From positions 5,112,511 to 5,176,510 of the forward strand of contig NC_049993.1 of the NCBI RefSeq assembly GCF_000003815.2: a stretch of DNA of 64,000 bases, given 5' to 3'. Source of the DNA: Branchiostoma floridae. Taxonomy: Eukaryota > Chordata > Leptocardii > Amphioxiformes > Branchiostomatidae. The notes beneath the pieces were generated by a model that did no database searches, had not been told where the DNA came from, and saw only the letters and a list, made by a program, of their open reading frames with translations. The translations under genes were made by a program, and so were the position numbers. Positions 11,295 to 23,158 of this stretch are shown one piece after another (the first letter of the stretch is position 1; every line of letters begins with the position of its first letter).

Positions 11295-14200
11295 GCACTG
11301 AATTTAGTTCTTGAAGTCAAGTCTGAATACACAATGTTTTACCACAGTGTGCTACCACACAATATTCCCATGAGTCCTCAGTGCAGCTGTTAATGTAGTG
11401 ACCACAAGTGCTCCTGCCTGGGTACAAAACACTTTTATGGGGGAGGAGGGGTATACTTCGCAGTATTACTGTACCAGATGGAGGGAAATGAATCAAGCCT
11501 TCACATAAAACATTAACGTCAATTTGTACATTTGTCCGTTTTCTGTAGGCAGTTTATTCTACTTGTACAATGGACTCCTAAATCTATACCTTTGATATTT
11601 TTTTATAAGACACTTGGACAGATAATGTTACATCTCCCCTCCCCCCAGTAACCTAATGTAGATGTCAAATGAGGTCATAAATGTCATGGCTCGTGTAACA
11701 ACAGCCCCCCTCCCTATGGAGGGACAATGATTGGTCCCTAACTCCCAAACAGTAACTCCCACCACAGGTGTTTTATTAGTGTCTAGGGATTCACATGAAA
11801 GGCAAATGAAAATTCAAAAACCATAGATGCATGAACTGTAGTACCCATTCCTCAAGTTTCAATATGATATTTATGGACTACCAGTTTTATCAGAGTAGAT
11901 GAAACAACCTACGTGTTAAAACGACAGGATAGTAGTTTATTATAGGAATCGGTCAGGTAGCGTAGGGCATATGAACTGATGGATGGACAGTAAAATTGTG
12001 ATTTGTGTGCACTGAGTCAGTTCACTTTTTATTTCATCTTTTCTTCATTATACCCCTTGTTTGCCACATGAGAAATCTGTTTCATATTTGATTGAATATG
12101 CCTTTATCATCTGCATAATGCATCAATAACAGCTGTTGCCAGAGATGAAGTAGCTACCTACTTTTATTATATATCAGGAATAAACTCAGAAGAATTACCT
12201 ATATTGGAAAATTGAACTATAAAGTTGCGGTCCTCTATCAGTGCAGTTCATACTCATACATGTACCTTAGAAACAAAGAAGAGAAGAGAAAGAAGTCACT
12301 TGTATAATGCAACAGCCCAATGAACTGACAGACTAAGAACACATCTAAAGAGAATCATAGCATTTTTCATAGTATAAATTTTTGAGAAGTGTTTTCATGT
12401 TGTATGTCAGCAGCTGTTGTCTTTGAGGTTCTTTTGGCACTGTTTTATCCTGCTGGGGTGCCATCCCTGTGCCAAGTGTTTTCTGTGTTAGGTCCCCATG
12501 TGGTCTGTGGCTTTTTCATGGTTATTTAGAGGCCAATTGCACAGGTGCTGGCCACAACTGCCTCAACATGTGCAGGTTTTCCCACTGCTGTGGGTTTCTA
12601 AGATGTCCCAAAGGTGGACAGAGTAGCCTGTCCAACTTGGGAGCAATCTGTTTTGGCAGGGCTCAAAATATCTAACTGCAAGGTGCAATATTGAGGTTAA
12701 TAGACTAGTGCTCATCTATCATAAGCTTACACTAAAAAATGACAAAACTTTGGGGAAGCTGAAGTTTTGTAGGTGAAAACATCCAACATTTAAGTTTTAT
12801 GAACTACCATTCAGTCAAGGTTAAGAAATATATGCATGTGTATCAAATAATTATATGTTTCTGTCCATTTGAGAGGCACCTCACTAGATTTTCATATTGT
12901 GCAATATTGGATCATTGGCGACAATTTCACTAAATTATAAGTAGTAATTCAGGGAAACCTGGAATATTGAAGAGATATTAAAGATGATTTCGAGCCCTGC
13001 CTTACTTTGTATGTAGACCAGCACACCTATGTTTGGACTCCCTCCAAGAAGGAGAAAGGCTTAAGATTATCAGGAAATTGTCTGGAAGGCTGCGCTTAGC
13101 AGGAAATTGATTTTCTCTTTAATTCCATTTCTGGATTGCCTGGGCAGAGCTCTAATCTAACATGGGAGGTATAGAAAATTTCTATTAGATTTTGTCAACA
13201 AAATCGGAATGATTTGTATTCTATGTTAGCATGACTTAGTATAAAAGTTTACCTCAAGCTATTTTGCATGCACCCCTCATGCCATATATTATACATAACT
13301 ATCAATTTCGTCAGACTTTCATAACAGCTACGTCGTATAAATCTAACAATTGTTGGTGTTTTATGAGCAAAGGGGTAAAGCACTACCATGAAAGTGTTTC
13401 TGGTATGTGCTGTGTGTCTGGCACATTTTTCATGGGGTGGTTCTGTCCTATAACTCTTCATCTGTGCCAGGTTATGCCGTATTTATAATTCCATTAGAGC
13501 AGGGGATGGTAGAAAGAGTGATGCACTTGTCAGGTAAAGTTGTGTGTAAGGAGGCTTAGCTTTATACTATTAGTCAGTCTGAAAAAAAAAATTGCTAGTA
13601 ATAACCTGTCAAATCCTGTTCATTTCTAAGCCTTTGAGTAAAAGTAGAATGCGATGTAAAGTACTCAAGACTAGACTTGTATCTAGAACTGTGTAGCGTC
13701 TGCTCTGGAATATGGAAGGATGTAAACCAGCTAGGAAAATAACCAGAAGTTACTGCATTTGTTTGCAATGGTTACATAGAAGTCTAGCTTCTATTATGTA
13801 GAGAAGGAGATGTCTTGGTCCGAATGTTTTTGTTTACATGTAAGTGACGTATCAGGAAGAACCACAGCCCAAGGATGTCCCAGTAGCATCCTGAAATCAT
13901 GCAAAGAGGTAAACCAAAGTTTCATTTAGGAGTTAGAGACTCTTCTGACAGAATCGTTCCGAAGTACTTCCCATCATAATCATCTCATGCACAGATTCAT
14001 TACTCTCCAAGCAGAGGTTAGGGAGAGGACAATGTTACAGTATTGTCAAGAAGTGGATCCCAATCAGAAGAAAGGTTATGACTTGGAAAAAGGTAGTGAT
14101 CTTCTCTTCCCTCTTTTGAAAGGAGTTTGAAGACTGTATCTTGAGATTTTGCTTGTGATAGTAATGTTCGTAGAAGGTGCATTGCTGTGCTATTGTGTCC

Positions 14201-14479
14201 ACTTTCCTCAGAACTGAAGCAGGAAGAGACGAAGACAAAAAGAAAGTGCCTCAGTACTAGAAAGGCAACATTTTTGAAAAAAATGCAGGATGTGGGCGAA
14301 GGGAAAAGAAAGGAAAAATCGCAAGAAAAGAAACAACTAGAATGACAACATTTTCGCGAAAATGCAGCAAGTCTTTCCCGTGGCCTTTTTTGAAGTTTAA
14401 GTCAAACTATCTTACACACAATAGTAATTGCCAGTAGGTGCCCCGTATTCTCGGTTCACCCCTATTCTCGGCCTTTACC
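11295..14479. other. no gene seen
   Basis: Non-coding AT-rich sequence. At 14001 it carries a single end, TACTCTCCAAGCAGAGG, matching the ends of the hairpin elements at 25795, 33645 and 44704. I could not find its partner end. Confidence 0.45.
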
Positions 14480-14487
14480 TGACGTCA
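14480..14487. promoter_or_regulatory. full palindromic CRE (TGACGTCA)
   Basis: TGACGTCA is the consensus CREB/ATF half-site palindrome. It sits in a locally GC-richer stretch (14.45-14.66 kb). No transcript start can be tied to it from sequence alone, and it may be fortuitous. Confidence 0.3.
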
Positions 14488-14808
14488 CGGGTTGTGCTGT
14501 GTAGCAATTATAAAGCTGAAATTCATGATCAGGTTCAGGTCCGGTACCGTACCGTAGCCTCCATTCCAAATTTGACTTAACGCCGCAAGCGACAGACATC
14601 GACGATACAGTATTTGGCTGCCGGTATGGTCCGAGGCGTTGACGAGCCCCCCCTCCCCACATGGACCGTCCGACCGTTTAAACGCAGTCTTTTGAGGGCA
14701 ATTAAAAAATAAATAAAAAGGCGTGTAAACTGAACGATGCTCTGTTTGCAAGATAAAATTGTTGTAAATATCAAAAAAGAAAAAAAAAAGGACAACTAAA
14801 AGAAAGTT

Positions 14809-14893
14809 GTTCCCGCCCGGAATCGAACCAGGGTTGACCTAGCGAAAAAAGCGCACACGTAGCTGGTGCTTTAGCCATTCGGCCAAGTTTGCC
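14809..14893 (-). pseudogene. degenerate tRNA-like sequence (tRNA pseudogene or tRNA-derived repeat)
   Basis: Read on the minus strand, it has a D-arm-like GGCCGAATGGCTAAAGC (A box) and a T-arm-like GGTTCGATTCC (B box) with CGGGAAC after it. A T-run follows about 20 nt downstream, as a Pol III stop would. The 5' bases do not pair with CGGGAAC to make an acceptor stem. I also cannot draw a five-pair anticodon stem with U33. This therefore looks like a decayed or tRNA-derived copy, not a working tRNA. Confidence 0.5.
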
Positions 14894-15111
14894 GTAACGT
14901 TATTGCCGGCATTTTAACAGGTACATGTATACAAATGCAATGCGTAGCTTGAACACGTCCGTTCACTGTTTAATTTGCAAGATTCCAAGGTCCCATTTTC
15001 TGAAGATAATGTTTATCTGTGCATCTTGTTCATTCCGTGGCGGGCAACTTCTTCCTTGAGCGCCTGTTTGGTCGAATGCATGGCCGATTTACTGCCGCGT
15101 CTCAGCTGCTA

Positions 15112-15401
15112 TTATAAAACTGGATGCCGAATGACATTTTGTGTTCTCTGCGTTGATAGGTCCAGCTCTGACGTACACCCGAGACAGTCTGAATTTAGGC
15201 CAATCAAAAAGCTGGGAACGCGGAGTATTTGCTAACAGCTTCCATTTTTCTGAGTTTTGATTGGCTATTATCAAAATGGATGCCGATTGTGTCCTGCGCG
15301 TTGATAGGTTCACCTCTGACGTACAACCGAGAAAGTGCGACTTTAGGCCAATCAAAAAGCTTGAAACATGGAGTACATGGAGGCTTCCATTTGTTTCTGA
15401 T
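15112..15401. repeat. two-unit direct repeat with CCAAT boxes
   Basis: Units at about 15112-15253 and 15267-15401 share GGATGCCGA, GCGTTGATAGGT, CTCTGACGTACA, TTTAGGCCAATCAAAAAGCT and GCTTCCATTT in order. Each unit has CCAATCA, and the spacer carries its reverse, TGATTGG. The arrangement could be promoter-like, but no gene start is evident. Confidence 0.7.
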
Positions 15402-18400
15402 TTCCGGTGAAATACTTGTAAGAAAACTATATGTGTGGCTTCGCCCACATAATAATATCTGTAAGAAGTCTGTATGGCTAATGGCCATGGGTGTGTGCAA
15501 GGTCTGGTAATTCCATTAAGGGGACAGACAGTAGCACCCACCATCTGTCCCAATATTTGCTCCCTGCTGATGGCAAATTACACCCCCTCCATGGTGATGG
15601 ATGGTACGCCCCAATAATGGCCACCCTCCAGAAAGAGGGGGCTGCGTCTACATACCAATCAAAGGAGTTGTTCGAAACAGGAACTTCTAAAGACTTCCTT
15701 GTGACCTTCCAAATAAAAGATGGACCAGATAGGAGAACTGAAACGTCAGAGATCGCAGACAGACCGCTAACAAAAAATGGGGGAAAAGGTTTCCTGTTTT
15801 TCGGTAGTACCGGTATTGTGCCGCTGCCTGTGGTGTATGGAGGTCAGGGTCGCTGCTGACCCATAGCATGAGCTATCTGCAACTTTCTGCCCCCACACAT
15901 TACTGAAGCTAAATAACTTCATCCTCCCTCGCTGTCAGTGTCAGACTCATTTTACACTCCTCCTGATATGGACAACTGCTCTCAAGGTAACGAAAGATAC
16001 TTAGGATATGCTTACGATATGCGTATCAAACCACAAAGTGTTGCCGTTATCTTGTATCCTGTACATGTTATCAGCTATATGATATGGTATGTTCAGAAAA
16101 GCAGACTTCGTTTTGTGAAAATTAATCAGCGAGAGCGGCTGTAACCAGCGACGAAGTCGGAAGCAGACTGCGTTTATGTTCCTCCAGGGAAGCAGATGTC
16201 TCATCTCAGAGACAATGTATTTACTTTACCCCCATCCCCCACTGGAAGACTTTCCACTTGTTTGGTCACTTGGATTGAAGCAGCCAATTTGCATCTGTTT
16301 ATGCTGGATGTTGCTTGACTCCAGCAAACAGAAGGGCGGCCATTTTTGTGATTTTGGCTTTCATTTCTTTAATCAAAGCTGGCACGTCTTTGATGTCGGT
16401 GGGTGTCGTTTGTATGGACACGTCTCATTGCGTTCTTGATGGATGCTTTTGTAGCATACATTCTGTCTATGATAAAACAGGCTTGACTTTCAAGCACAGT
16501 CTCTTGCTACTCTTCACAGGAATACAAAATGTCTTAGCTAGGTACATCCTGCATTTGACCTTGAATATAGTATCAGGTTCCCAAGGCAACATGGAATATG
16601 TCAAGGTGACAGAGAAGGCAGGGCGAGCCCAGCCCTCAAATTGAGCCTCCTAGTCCGTTACATGTTCTCACAAAAGTCAACGACTTACCGCCCATTCTTC
16701 AGGCAATGGTGGAACTAATGCCAGGGTTTTAATTATTTGTAGCCCCAGGCCATCGAAACTGTCTATGGCTCTGTATCCAACCTGACCTTTTGATGAAAGG
16801 AGACACTCAATCAGGCCACACTCCAAAAAGACTTATTGCTGGGGCTAATAAAAATGTTGTATGAAAATTTCAAAAAGTTTTTTTTCACCTTTGCTTTTAC
16901 TATGAAGAGTTGCATTTGTATTTAAAAGCTAACGGAACCCATATATTGGGAGGAACCAAGCTTTTTGAACCGTTCAGCGACAACTATTATTCCATACACA
17001 GTAAGGAACGCTTTCGAGGTGGGAGGGAGGTCTTTGTTGTACTCCTGTCTTTGATGCCTGTAGTGCTCTGCATATGAAAGAGCGAACTTTTCCCACACTA
17101 CATCCGTCGTCGGCTACCTAGAGTAGTCTGTTCTTTTGATGCTGCTTTTCCTTGTAATTAGTAGAACTGCATATCCATCAAAGAAAAAGCTCCACTTAGA
17201 GCAACAGGCTTTCAACTTTGCACGGTTGGTGTAGGTTGTCAGAAGAGCTGAAAGCCAGCACTATATACTAATAATTCGCATCCACCGTTTCTGTCACAAC
17301 GTTCAACATGAATTTTCTTAATTCAATCGTGGAGATTTAAACTGAATGTTCCTGTGTATTTTTTGCACTAAGGAAGGAAAACATTTATGTTACAATCCCT
17401 CCAACCCTAGCTTGCTCCAACACAAATGTTCGTTTCAGCGGACAATACGTATTCACATGGTAATGAATTTTGCACTCCAGCAATGTCTATCGATGCGAAC
17501 AAAAGCACTAGGGTCCCAGACAATGGCCACCAATACGGGGCCAATGGACAATCATATAGCACATGCATTGTGACCAAGGCAGTGGATGGGGGGTTTTATT
17601 GTAGGAGTACAAATGTGCTTCTGCACGCTCAGTCTGAAGAAATGGGGGCCGTAACAGGAGAGAGTCTGGGGAACAGGCAATAATAGAGTTCTCATGAAGA
17701 ATGGATTATTGCTGGCTATGGTTTAGTGTTATGGCCAACATGGTACATTGTCTTGACTAGGTACTTGTAGGCAATGGCTAGTCTCTACCAGACTCTATTG
17801 GGAAGAAGTGTACGTGATAACAATTGGCTAGCCAAGAGGTTGGATTGAAGAAGATATGGTATATAAAATTTATACCTAGCTATACTCTCAAGCCAGCCTC
17901 ACAGCTTAGTGATTGAACATTTAATATACATTGTATATAGATGTATATCAAGACTTCCGTGGAAAAATACAGATATTGTCAGAGCAAGTTTGATAACTTT
18001 GATACAAAATTGCATTCTGTCTATGGCACATTGGTAGACTTACTCTAATTGGTTTAGAGCCCAACAAATCAAGCTTGCCCATTGACACTTGTATATATGC
18101 TGTTGAAAAAGATTATCATTTTGATAACCTCCTGTGGAATGGCCTAGAATGAAAATCAGCATCTTTATTGTCCCGTTGAAATATTGTAATGTTGTAAATT
18201 TCGTGTCTCATTCATTAGTGCGAGGAGAACAATGGTTTTATGAGCCATTTTAGGTCTCCCTCGAGAGCTGTAGTTTCAATCAGCGAGCAAAGGACATGTA
18301 TGGAGAGCAATTGGGCACCAATAATACTGAAAATTAATAAGGAGGCTACAAAGAAAAGGCCAAAAAAAATAGAGGAAGAATGCAGATTGAAAAATGGGTT

Positions 18401-21400
18401 GAATGGTTTCTAGCCTTTTTTATGGCAGCCATAGAAAGTGAATATGGGGTTGGAGGGAGACATTGTCAAACAGACATCCTGTCCCACCCTGTTTTGCATT
18501 CCCTAAGGCATTATTTTCTATATCACATTATCAGATTCTTGTTTTCTCATCACAGAGATCACCAATTGTGCAATCAAGTGCATTTAAGACCTAAAGCCAG
18601 CCATCTTGCTGACCTACTTTCGAAGGTCATCATTAGATAGTATAAATTAATTGGCTAGAGCTGTGGAAATACCAGCCAAAATCGATGACAGACAATCAAG
18701 CTACGTAGGAGTATGGTTCTGAATATTAATATTTGCAGCCCTTTTTCTCCATATATTTCATATCAGTGGCCACTCACCACAGAAGTGTAACTCTTGTCTC
18801 TCCAATCTCAAACAGTGTAAGGTTGGTGTTTTTGGTTGTCTGAGTTTTATCAAAAGTCTTAACTCTTAGTAGAACTTGATGAGTACTTCTTTGACCTTGT
18901 GATACTCGGAAGTATTTCCTAGGGTGTTGGCTGTAGACCTTATCGTGTTGGTAATTTGTCAGTGTCAAAACAGAAAGCGACTGGCGCCAGCGAAAATGCC
19001 TGTTCTGGCTCAGGTATAAGTGAAGAAGAGTAATGTACCCCACTGTGTTTTATCATTGGGATGAACTTGGGAGTGTCGTGGACATAGTAGCCGGGCATGC
19101 CCTGCGCCAGGATTTTGCTTGGGGGGTTCTTTTTACTAACTGACGAGCTAGCTGACGGATCACTGATTATACAAATCAGTCTGCCTTTTTAAGAAAAATG
19201 GACTTTAAAAAACGGACTTTCGTCTGAACCCCCCAGACTATGGACACTTTTTTGTGAAAGCATACTGTAGATCTAAAATGAGAAAAAATCGCAGGGATTG
19301 AATTTCGCGTTAGGAATAAAACAAAATTTTGTGGCGGTATAAAGATGACACAGAGAATAACGTGAACACAACACCACCGTGAACATTTCCCCTTTCACAG
19401 TGTTCCGAGGGAGTGACAGCTTCTAATAACATTGAAAGGGGCATTACCGGGTACATATTCCTGTATTATGACTGACAGAGAAGGAAGATGGCATAATGAA
19501 ATCGGGCAATGGGTAATTTAAAAAAAAGTTCTCCCGATTCTGTACAGTGTTTTGTACAGAAAAAGATGTCATGCACTAATGTAGAAAACTTTGGTAGCAA
19601 CAGATGGTATGACTCTACAAGTGGTACATGTACTATGATTTCATTTTGAGCAGAAGTTGCTTATTAGAGAGGAAACGGAGCCTTTAGAAACCTAAGTGAA
19701 CATGGATATGAAGGTCTATGCTCTGGTTTGGATCTTCCTTTATTTGTTACAATCATCTAGAATTGGACTTCAGGTTTATGTGTATCCCCCAACTGGGCTA
19801 AAGGTCAAGATGCACCTGTCTGTATGGGCCAAAGGTGATGGAGCTGTGACTTGGAAGGTCAGAGAGGAAAGAATCAGAGGGACACACCAGTCTAGGGCAC
19901 ACAATGGCATGAATGACTTCTATAGCACCTAATGAACATGGCTACCACAAAGATTTACAGCTGTTAGTTTTTCTGTAGAAAAGTTCTACTGTGGAAGATA
20001 ATAGTTTGATGCTTTTTGATGTTCCCCAGGGCTAATTTTTTCAAACTTTTCTTTTGCAACAAATAGACAGATGTATTTTTATTCAGTTGTATGTTTACTT
20101 AAAGCAAAAAGGAAAACACCACTTTTGTTGTTGTTCATTTTATGTAATGGTAGAGTTGAGCCAAGTTGACTATTCGAAATATAAACATTTGTGTCAATGA
20201 TAGGAGAAAGGGCCAAAAATCCATGATATCAAAAGGAGTATCCTTGCACTCCCATAGACTGGCCTCAAAAAGTCTGAATGGTCTTCAGCACAGCAGTCAT
20301 TGTGTATCTGTAACGGCCTTACAAGTAAAAGATGCGTGTTGCAGATAAACATAAAGCCGTGACTGGTACCTTGTCATTACGCCAGGACAGAGGGAGGCGC
20401 CCCGATTAGATCTCTTAAAGGGTGTTTTTCTGCAGGGCTTTGCTTTACCAAAATGTATTCACACGTCCCTTTGAAGCCTGGGGGCAGGTACATAATTATC
20501 GTGTCCGAAATGTTGCCTGTTCATTCATGGAGAAAACCTGGCTTTGTGGGTTCATCCCTTCATGGGTATGGCTGGGCGAATCCTCAGTGTAGATCGAATC
20601 CTGACTTTTCTCTGTGGAGACAGTCGACTGTCGGGTGACGTGCAGAGCTGTCTCGAGCTGTTAGGAGATAAAAGCCCGTCAAGCTTACGATGTTTTCTGC
20701 TTCGTATGTTACCTGGTGATGTGGATTACAATAATCAGCAAACTGTCAACGATTGTTAAAGATACAAGCTTTATGCCTATACACTCTTGTATGTGAAAAT
20801 TGTCTGAACATGAAAATGTCACCAATTGTATTTCAAGGAGTGTTGCTATAGAAACAGAATATGATGTGACAGTTGAGGGCTGTATCAACCATTATCATCA
20901 TCATCCGGGCGTGCTGGTTGCACGGACAGCCATGACTCTCTTCCTCCATCCTTCCCAATCCTCCATAGCCTTGGGCAGTTCTTCAGCCAAGCAGCCAGTA
21001 TCTTCACAAAGTGACATGGACTCTGTATCAACCATACTTCATTCTTAAACTGTGCCAATTCTTGTGCTTGGTTTTCTTTCGGAAAGAGAAAAAAGGTAAC
21101 ATATAAAGGTGTGTTTCTAGACTGGAGTGTAACGTTATACATGTACACGTAATCACTGTATAGGTCCTTTGTCCTTTTTGAGTATTCATGTCTTGCAGGG
21201 CAGGGAGGAAATTGTGTGGTCTTGAAAATCATGATTGGTCTGGCCTTTGGGCACGCCCTTCCTGCAGTGCGCATTTTCCTCTCTTTGTGGCATCTGATTC
21301 TTCTCTTTGTAGCGTCTGATTGATCATCTAGTCCAAAGGCATGAGTCTCAACTCGCCTCCTTGCAGACAAAATAGTGTTTGGAGGTTTTATTGAAGTGAA

Positions 21401-23158
21401 GATTGAAGCAATGTTTTACCAGGATTTAAGTAGAAAGGGGTAAAGCAGACACTCACGTATTTCGCCAAGCACACTCGGTCACCCCTACTCTTCTTGATAT
21501 TAAAATGTGTTGGGTTCTGTTTTTTGCAGAGGTTTGATGTAACTTGAACTTTTACACCCCCACATGCTTGTTACATGTGAATCCTAATCAGTAGGCATTA
21601 CCCCTAGAGTCATCTTTAGTTTAATCAAATTTCCCATTGTATTGAATACCTAGGATGGGTATTCCAATGGGACTTGTTCTCTCCGTGTAACATGTCCGCT
21701 ACAATTACTCACCAACAATTTACCCATTACAACTGTTAACAAGTCACTCACATGAAACTCTGCAAAAAGGTTCTGGGTGGTATTACTGTAAATTTCAACC
21801 CTCTTGGCTTCTTGCCGTTTTGACTGATTTATTGCTCCATCAAGAAGAAAAGTTGGATGTAAAAGTAAACATCGCTGGTGCCAGCAAGACTGGCGCTAAC
21901 ATGTAGACAAGTAGTTGTCGAGACTTGCTAAAACTCAAGTGGCAGTGACCTTTGTTTTTCTTTGTGATTTAGAACTCCCACTGAGTGAGGGTTCTTCTAT
22001 CAAAGCCTGTAAATTTTACGGGTAGACAGCAATCGATACTACATGGGGCAATATCTCTGATCTAATCTGCTGCTTTTCCTACCCCAGTGCCAAGATCCAA
22101 TTGTATTGATGTTGTAGCAGTAAATTGGTTTGCCCAGGGGGTGAAGGGTGGGGGCAGACTGTGCATGATTTGTCTGGGGACACCAGTCTGAACTTGGTGT
22201 CGATTTTCTCCTCCTTTCTAAATAAGGTTAGAGAGAAAAGGATCACATATTGGCTGTGTGTGGACAAGATAAAGAACGATCCCATACACAAGAGGGTAGG
22301 TTTTTCCTGAGCCATAGTATTAGAAGATAGACGGCCTCTTGGATGCTGATTGCTTCTAGGTGTGGTGAACATTTTTTGCAAGAATCCTGTTCAAAGCTTC
22401 CATGTTGTGAACATGTGTTTAAGATCAGTTTGGTAGTCTTACATGATGGAAGCAGGTAACGCAGGTGTTAGGGCAGGTGGGCTGTGTTTATATCATTACA
22501 TGGTTGGTTAGGTGGATGTGGTGACCTTGAATGGTTGGTTAGGTTGGATATGTTGACCTTGTTGGGCACGTGGACAGTAGCAGGGTCAGATAGTTTGGGG
22601 TCAGTCAGCCAAATGACTGGACTTAGGATTGATGCATGGCTCTAACACACAAAGCTTTGGAGAGTTTGATAAAGAAATTGCCATTTCTGGTCAAATGATT
22701 GCTACATATGTGAAGTTTTTGCTGTGAATTTTTCATTTTTCTGGTCGTTAAGAAGGCAAAGTTACTCCACATGTAATTTGATGATAATGTTATGGTCATT
22801 GTTTAACCTTCCTCCTGCTGAAGTAGCCTTTCAGCGCAAAATTTGTATTGGTTATGGGGTCAACCAGTAGGAAGGAGGTTAGAAAAGTGATGACTCTGAA
22901 TAAGGATACTTGTTTTATGCAAACATGTGTGCAAATTGTTTGATTGGCTATTTCCTAGAGCACCCTGCCCAAACTGCTCAGGGCGCCCTGCCCTAACTAA
23001 TGTAGAGGCTATAAAAGCAAGTGTGATACCACTCTCATTCCGATGAAGCTCAAAACCGGTGAATGATTGTGTCTCAGCCGTCATCCTTCTGACACCTAAT
23101 TGACCATGTGTGCAAATTATTAAATGTTATAAATCTTATTTATCTTTTCCTCTAACAG
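15402..23158. other. no exon supported; should contain 5' parts of the SYDE gene or its introns
   Basis: The first recognised SYDE exon starts at 23159 in the middle of a codon, so at least one earlier exon exists upstream, in this stretch or farther. I could not identify it. Open frames such as 15491-15859, 16315-16644 and 19696-19932 (+) have no recognisable domain. None has a donor in the phase needed (one leftover base) that I could defend. Confidence 0.4.

Noticed and set aside
15491-15859. 122-codon plus-strand frame after the duplicated block
   Set aside because: It is overlapped by minus frames of similar size, has no recognisable motif, and has low-quality features such as a GGQGRC end.
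16315-16644. 109-codon frame with a signal-peptide-like start
   Set aside because: One hydrophobic stretch and scattered cysteines are not enough. There is no supporting acceptor or donor and no relative recognised.
11118-16705. TACCGCCCATTCTTCAG shared between 11118 and 16688
   Set aside because: It is a short match with no extension on either side; I could not distinguish it from chance or a tiny repeat fragment.
19696-19932. 78-codon frame beginning MNMDMKVYALVWIFLYLLQS, considered as an upstream SYDE exon
   Set aside because: It ends in a stop, not at a donor in the required phase, and has no similarity I can recall to SYDE N-termini.
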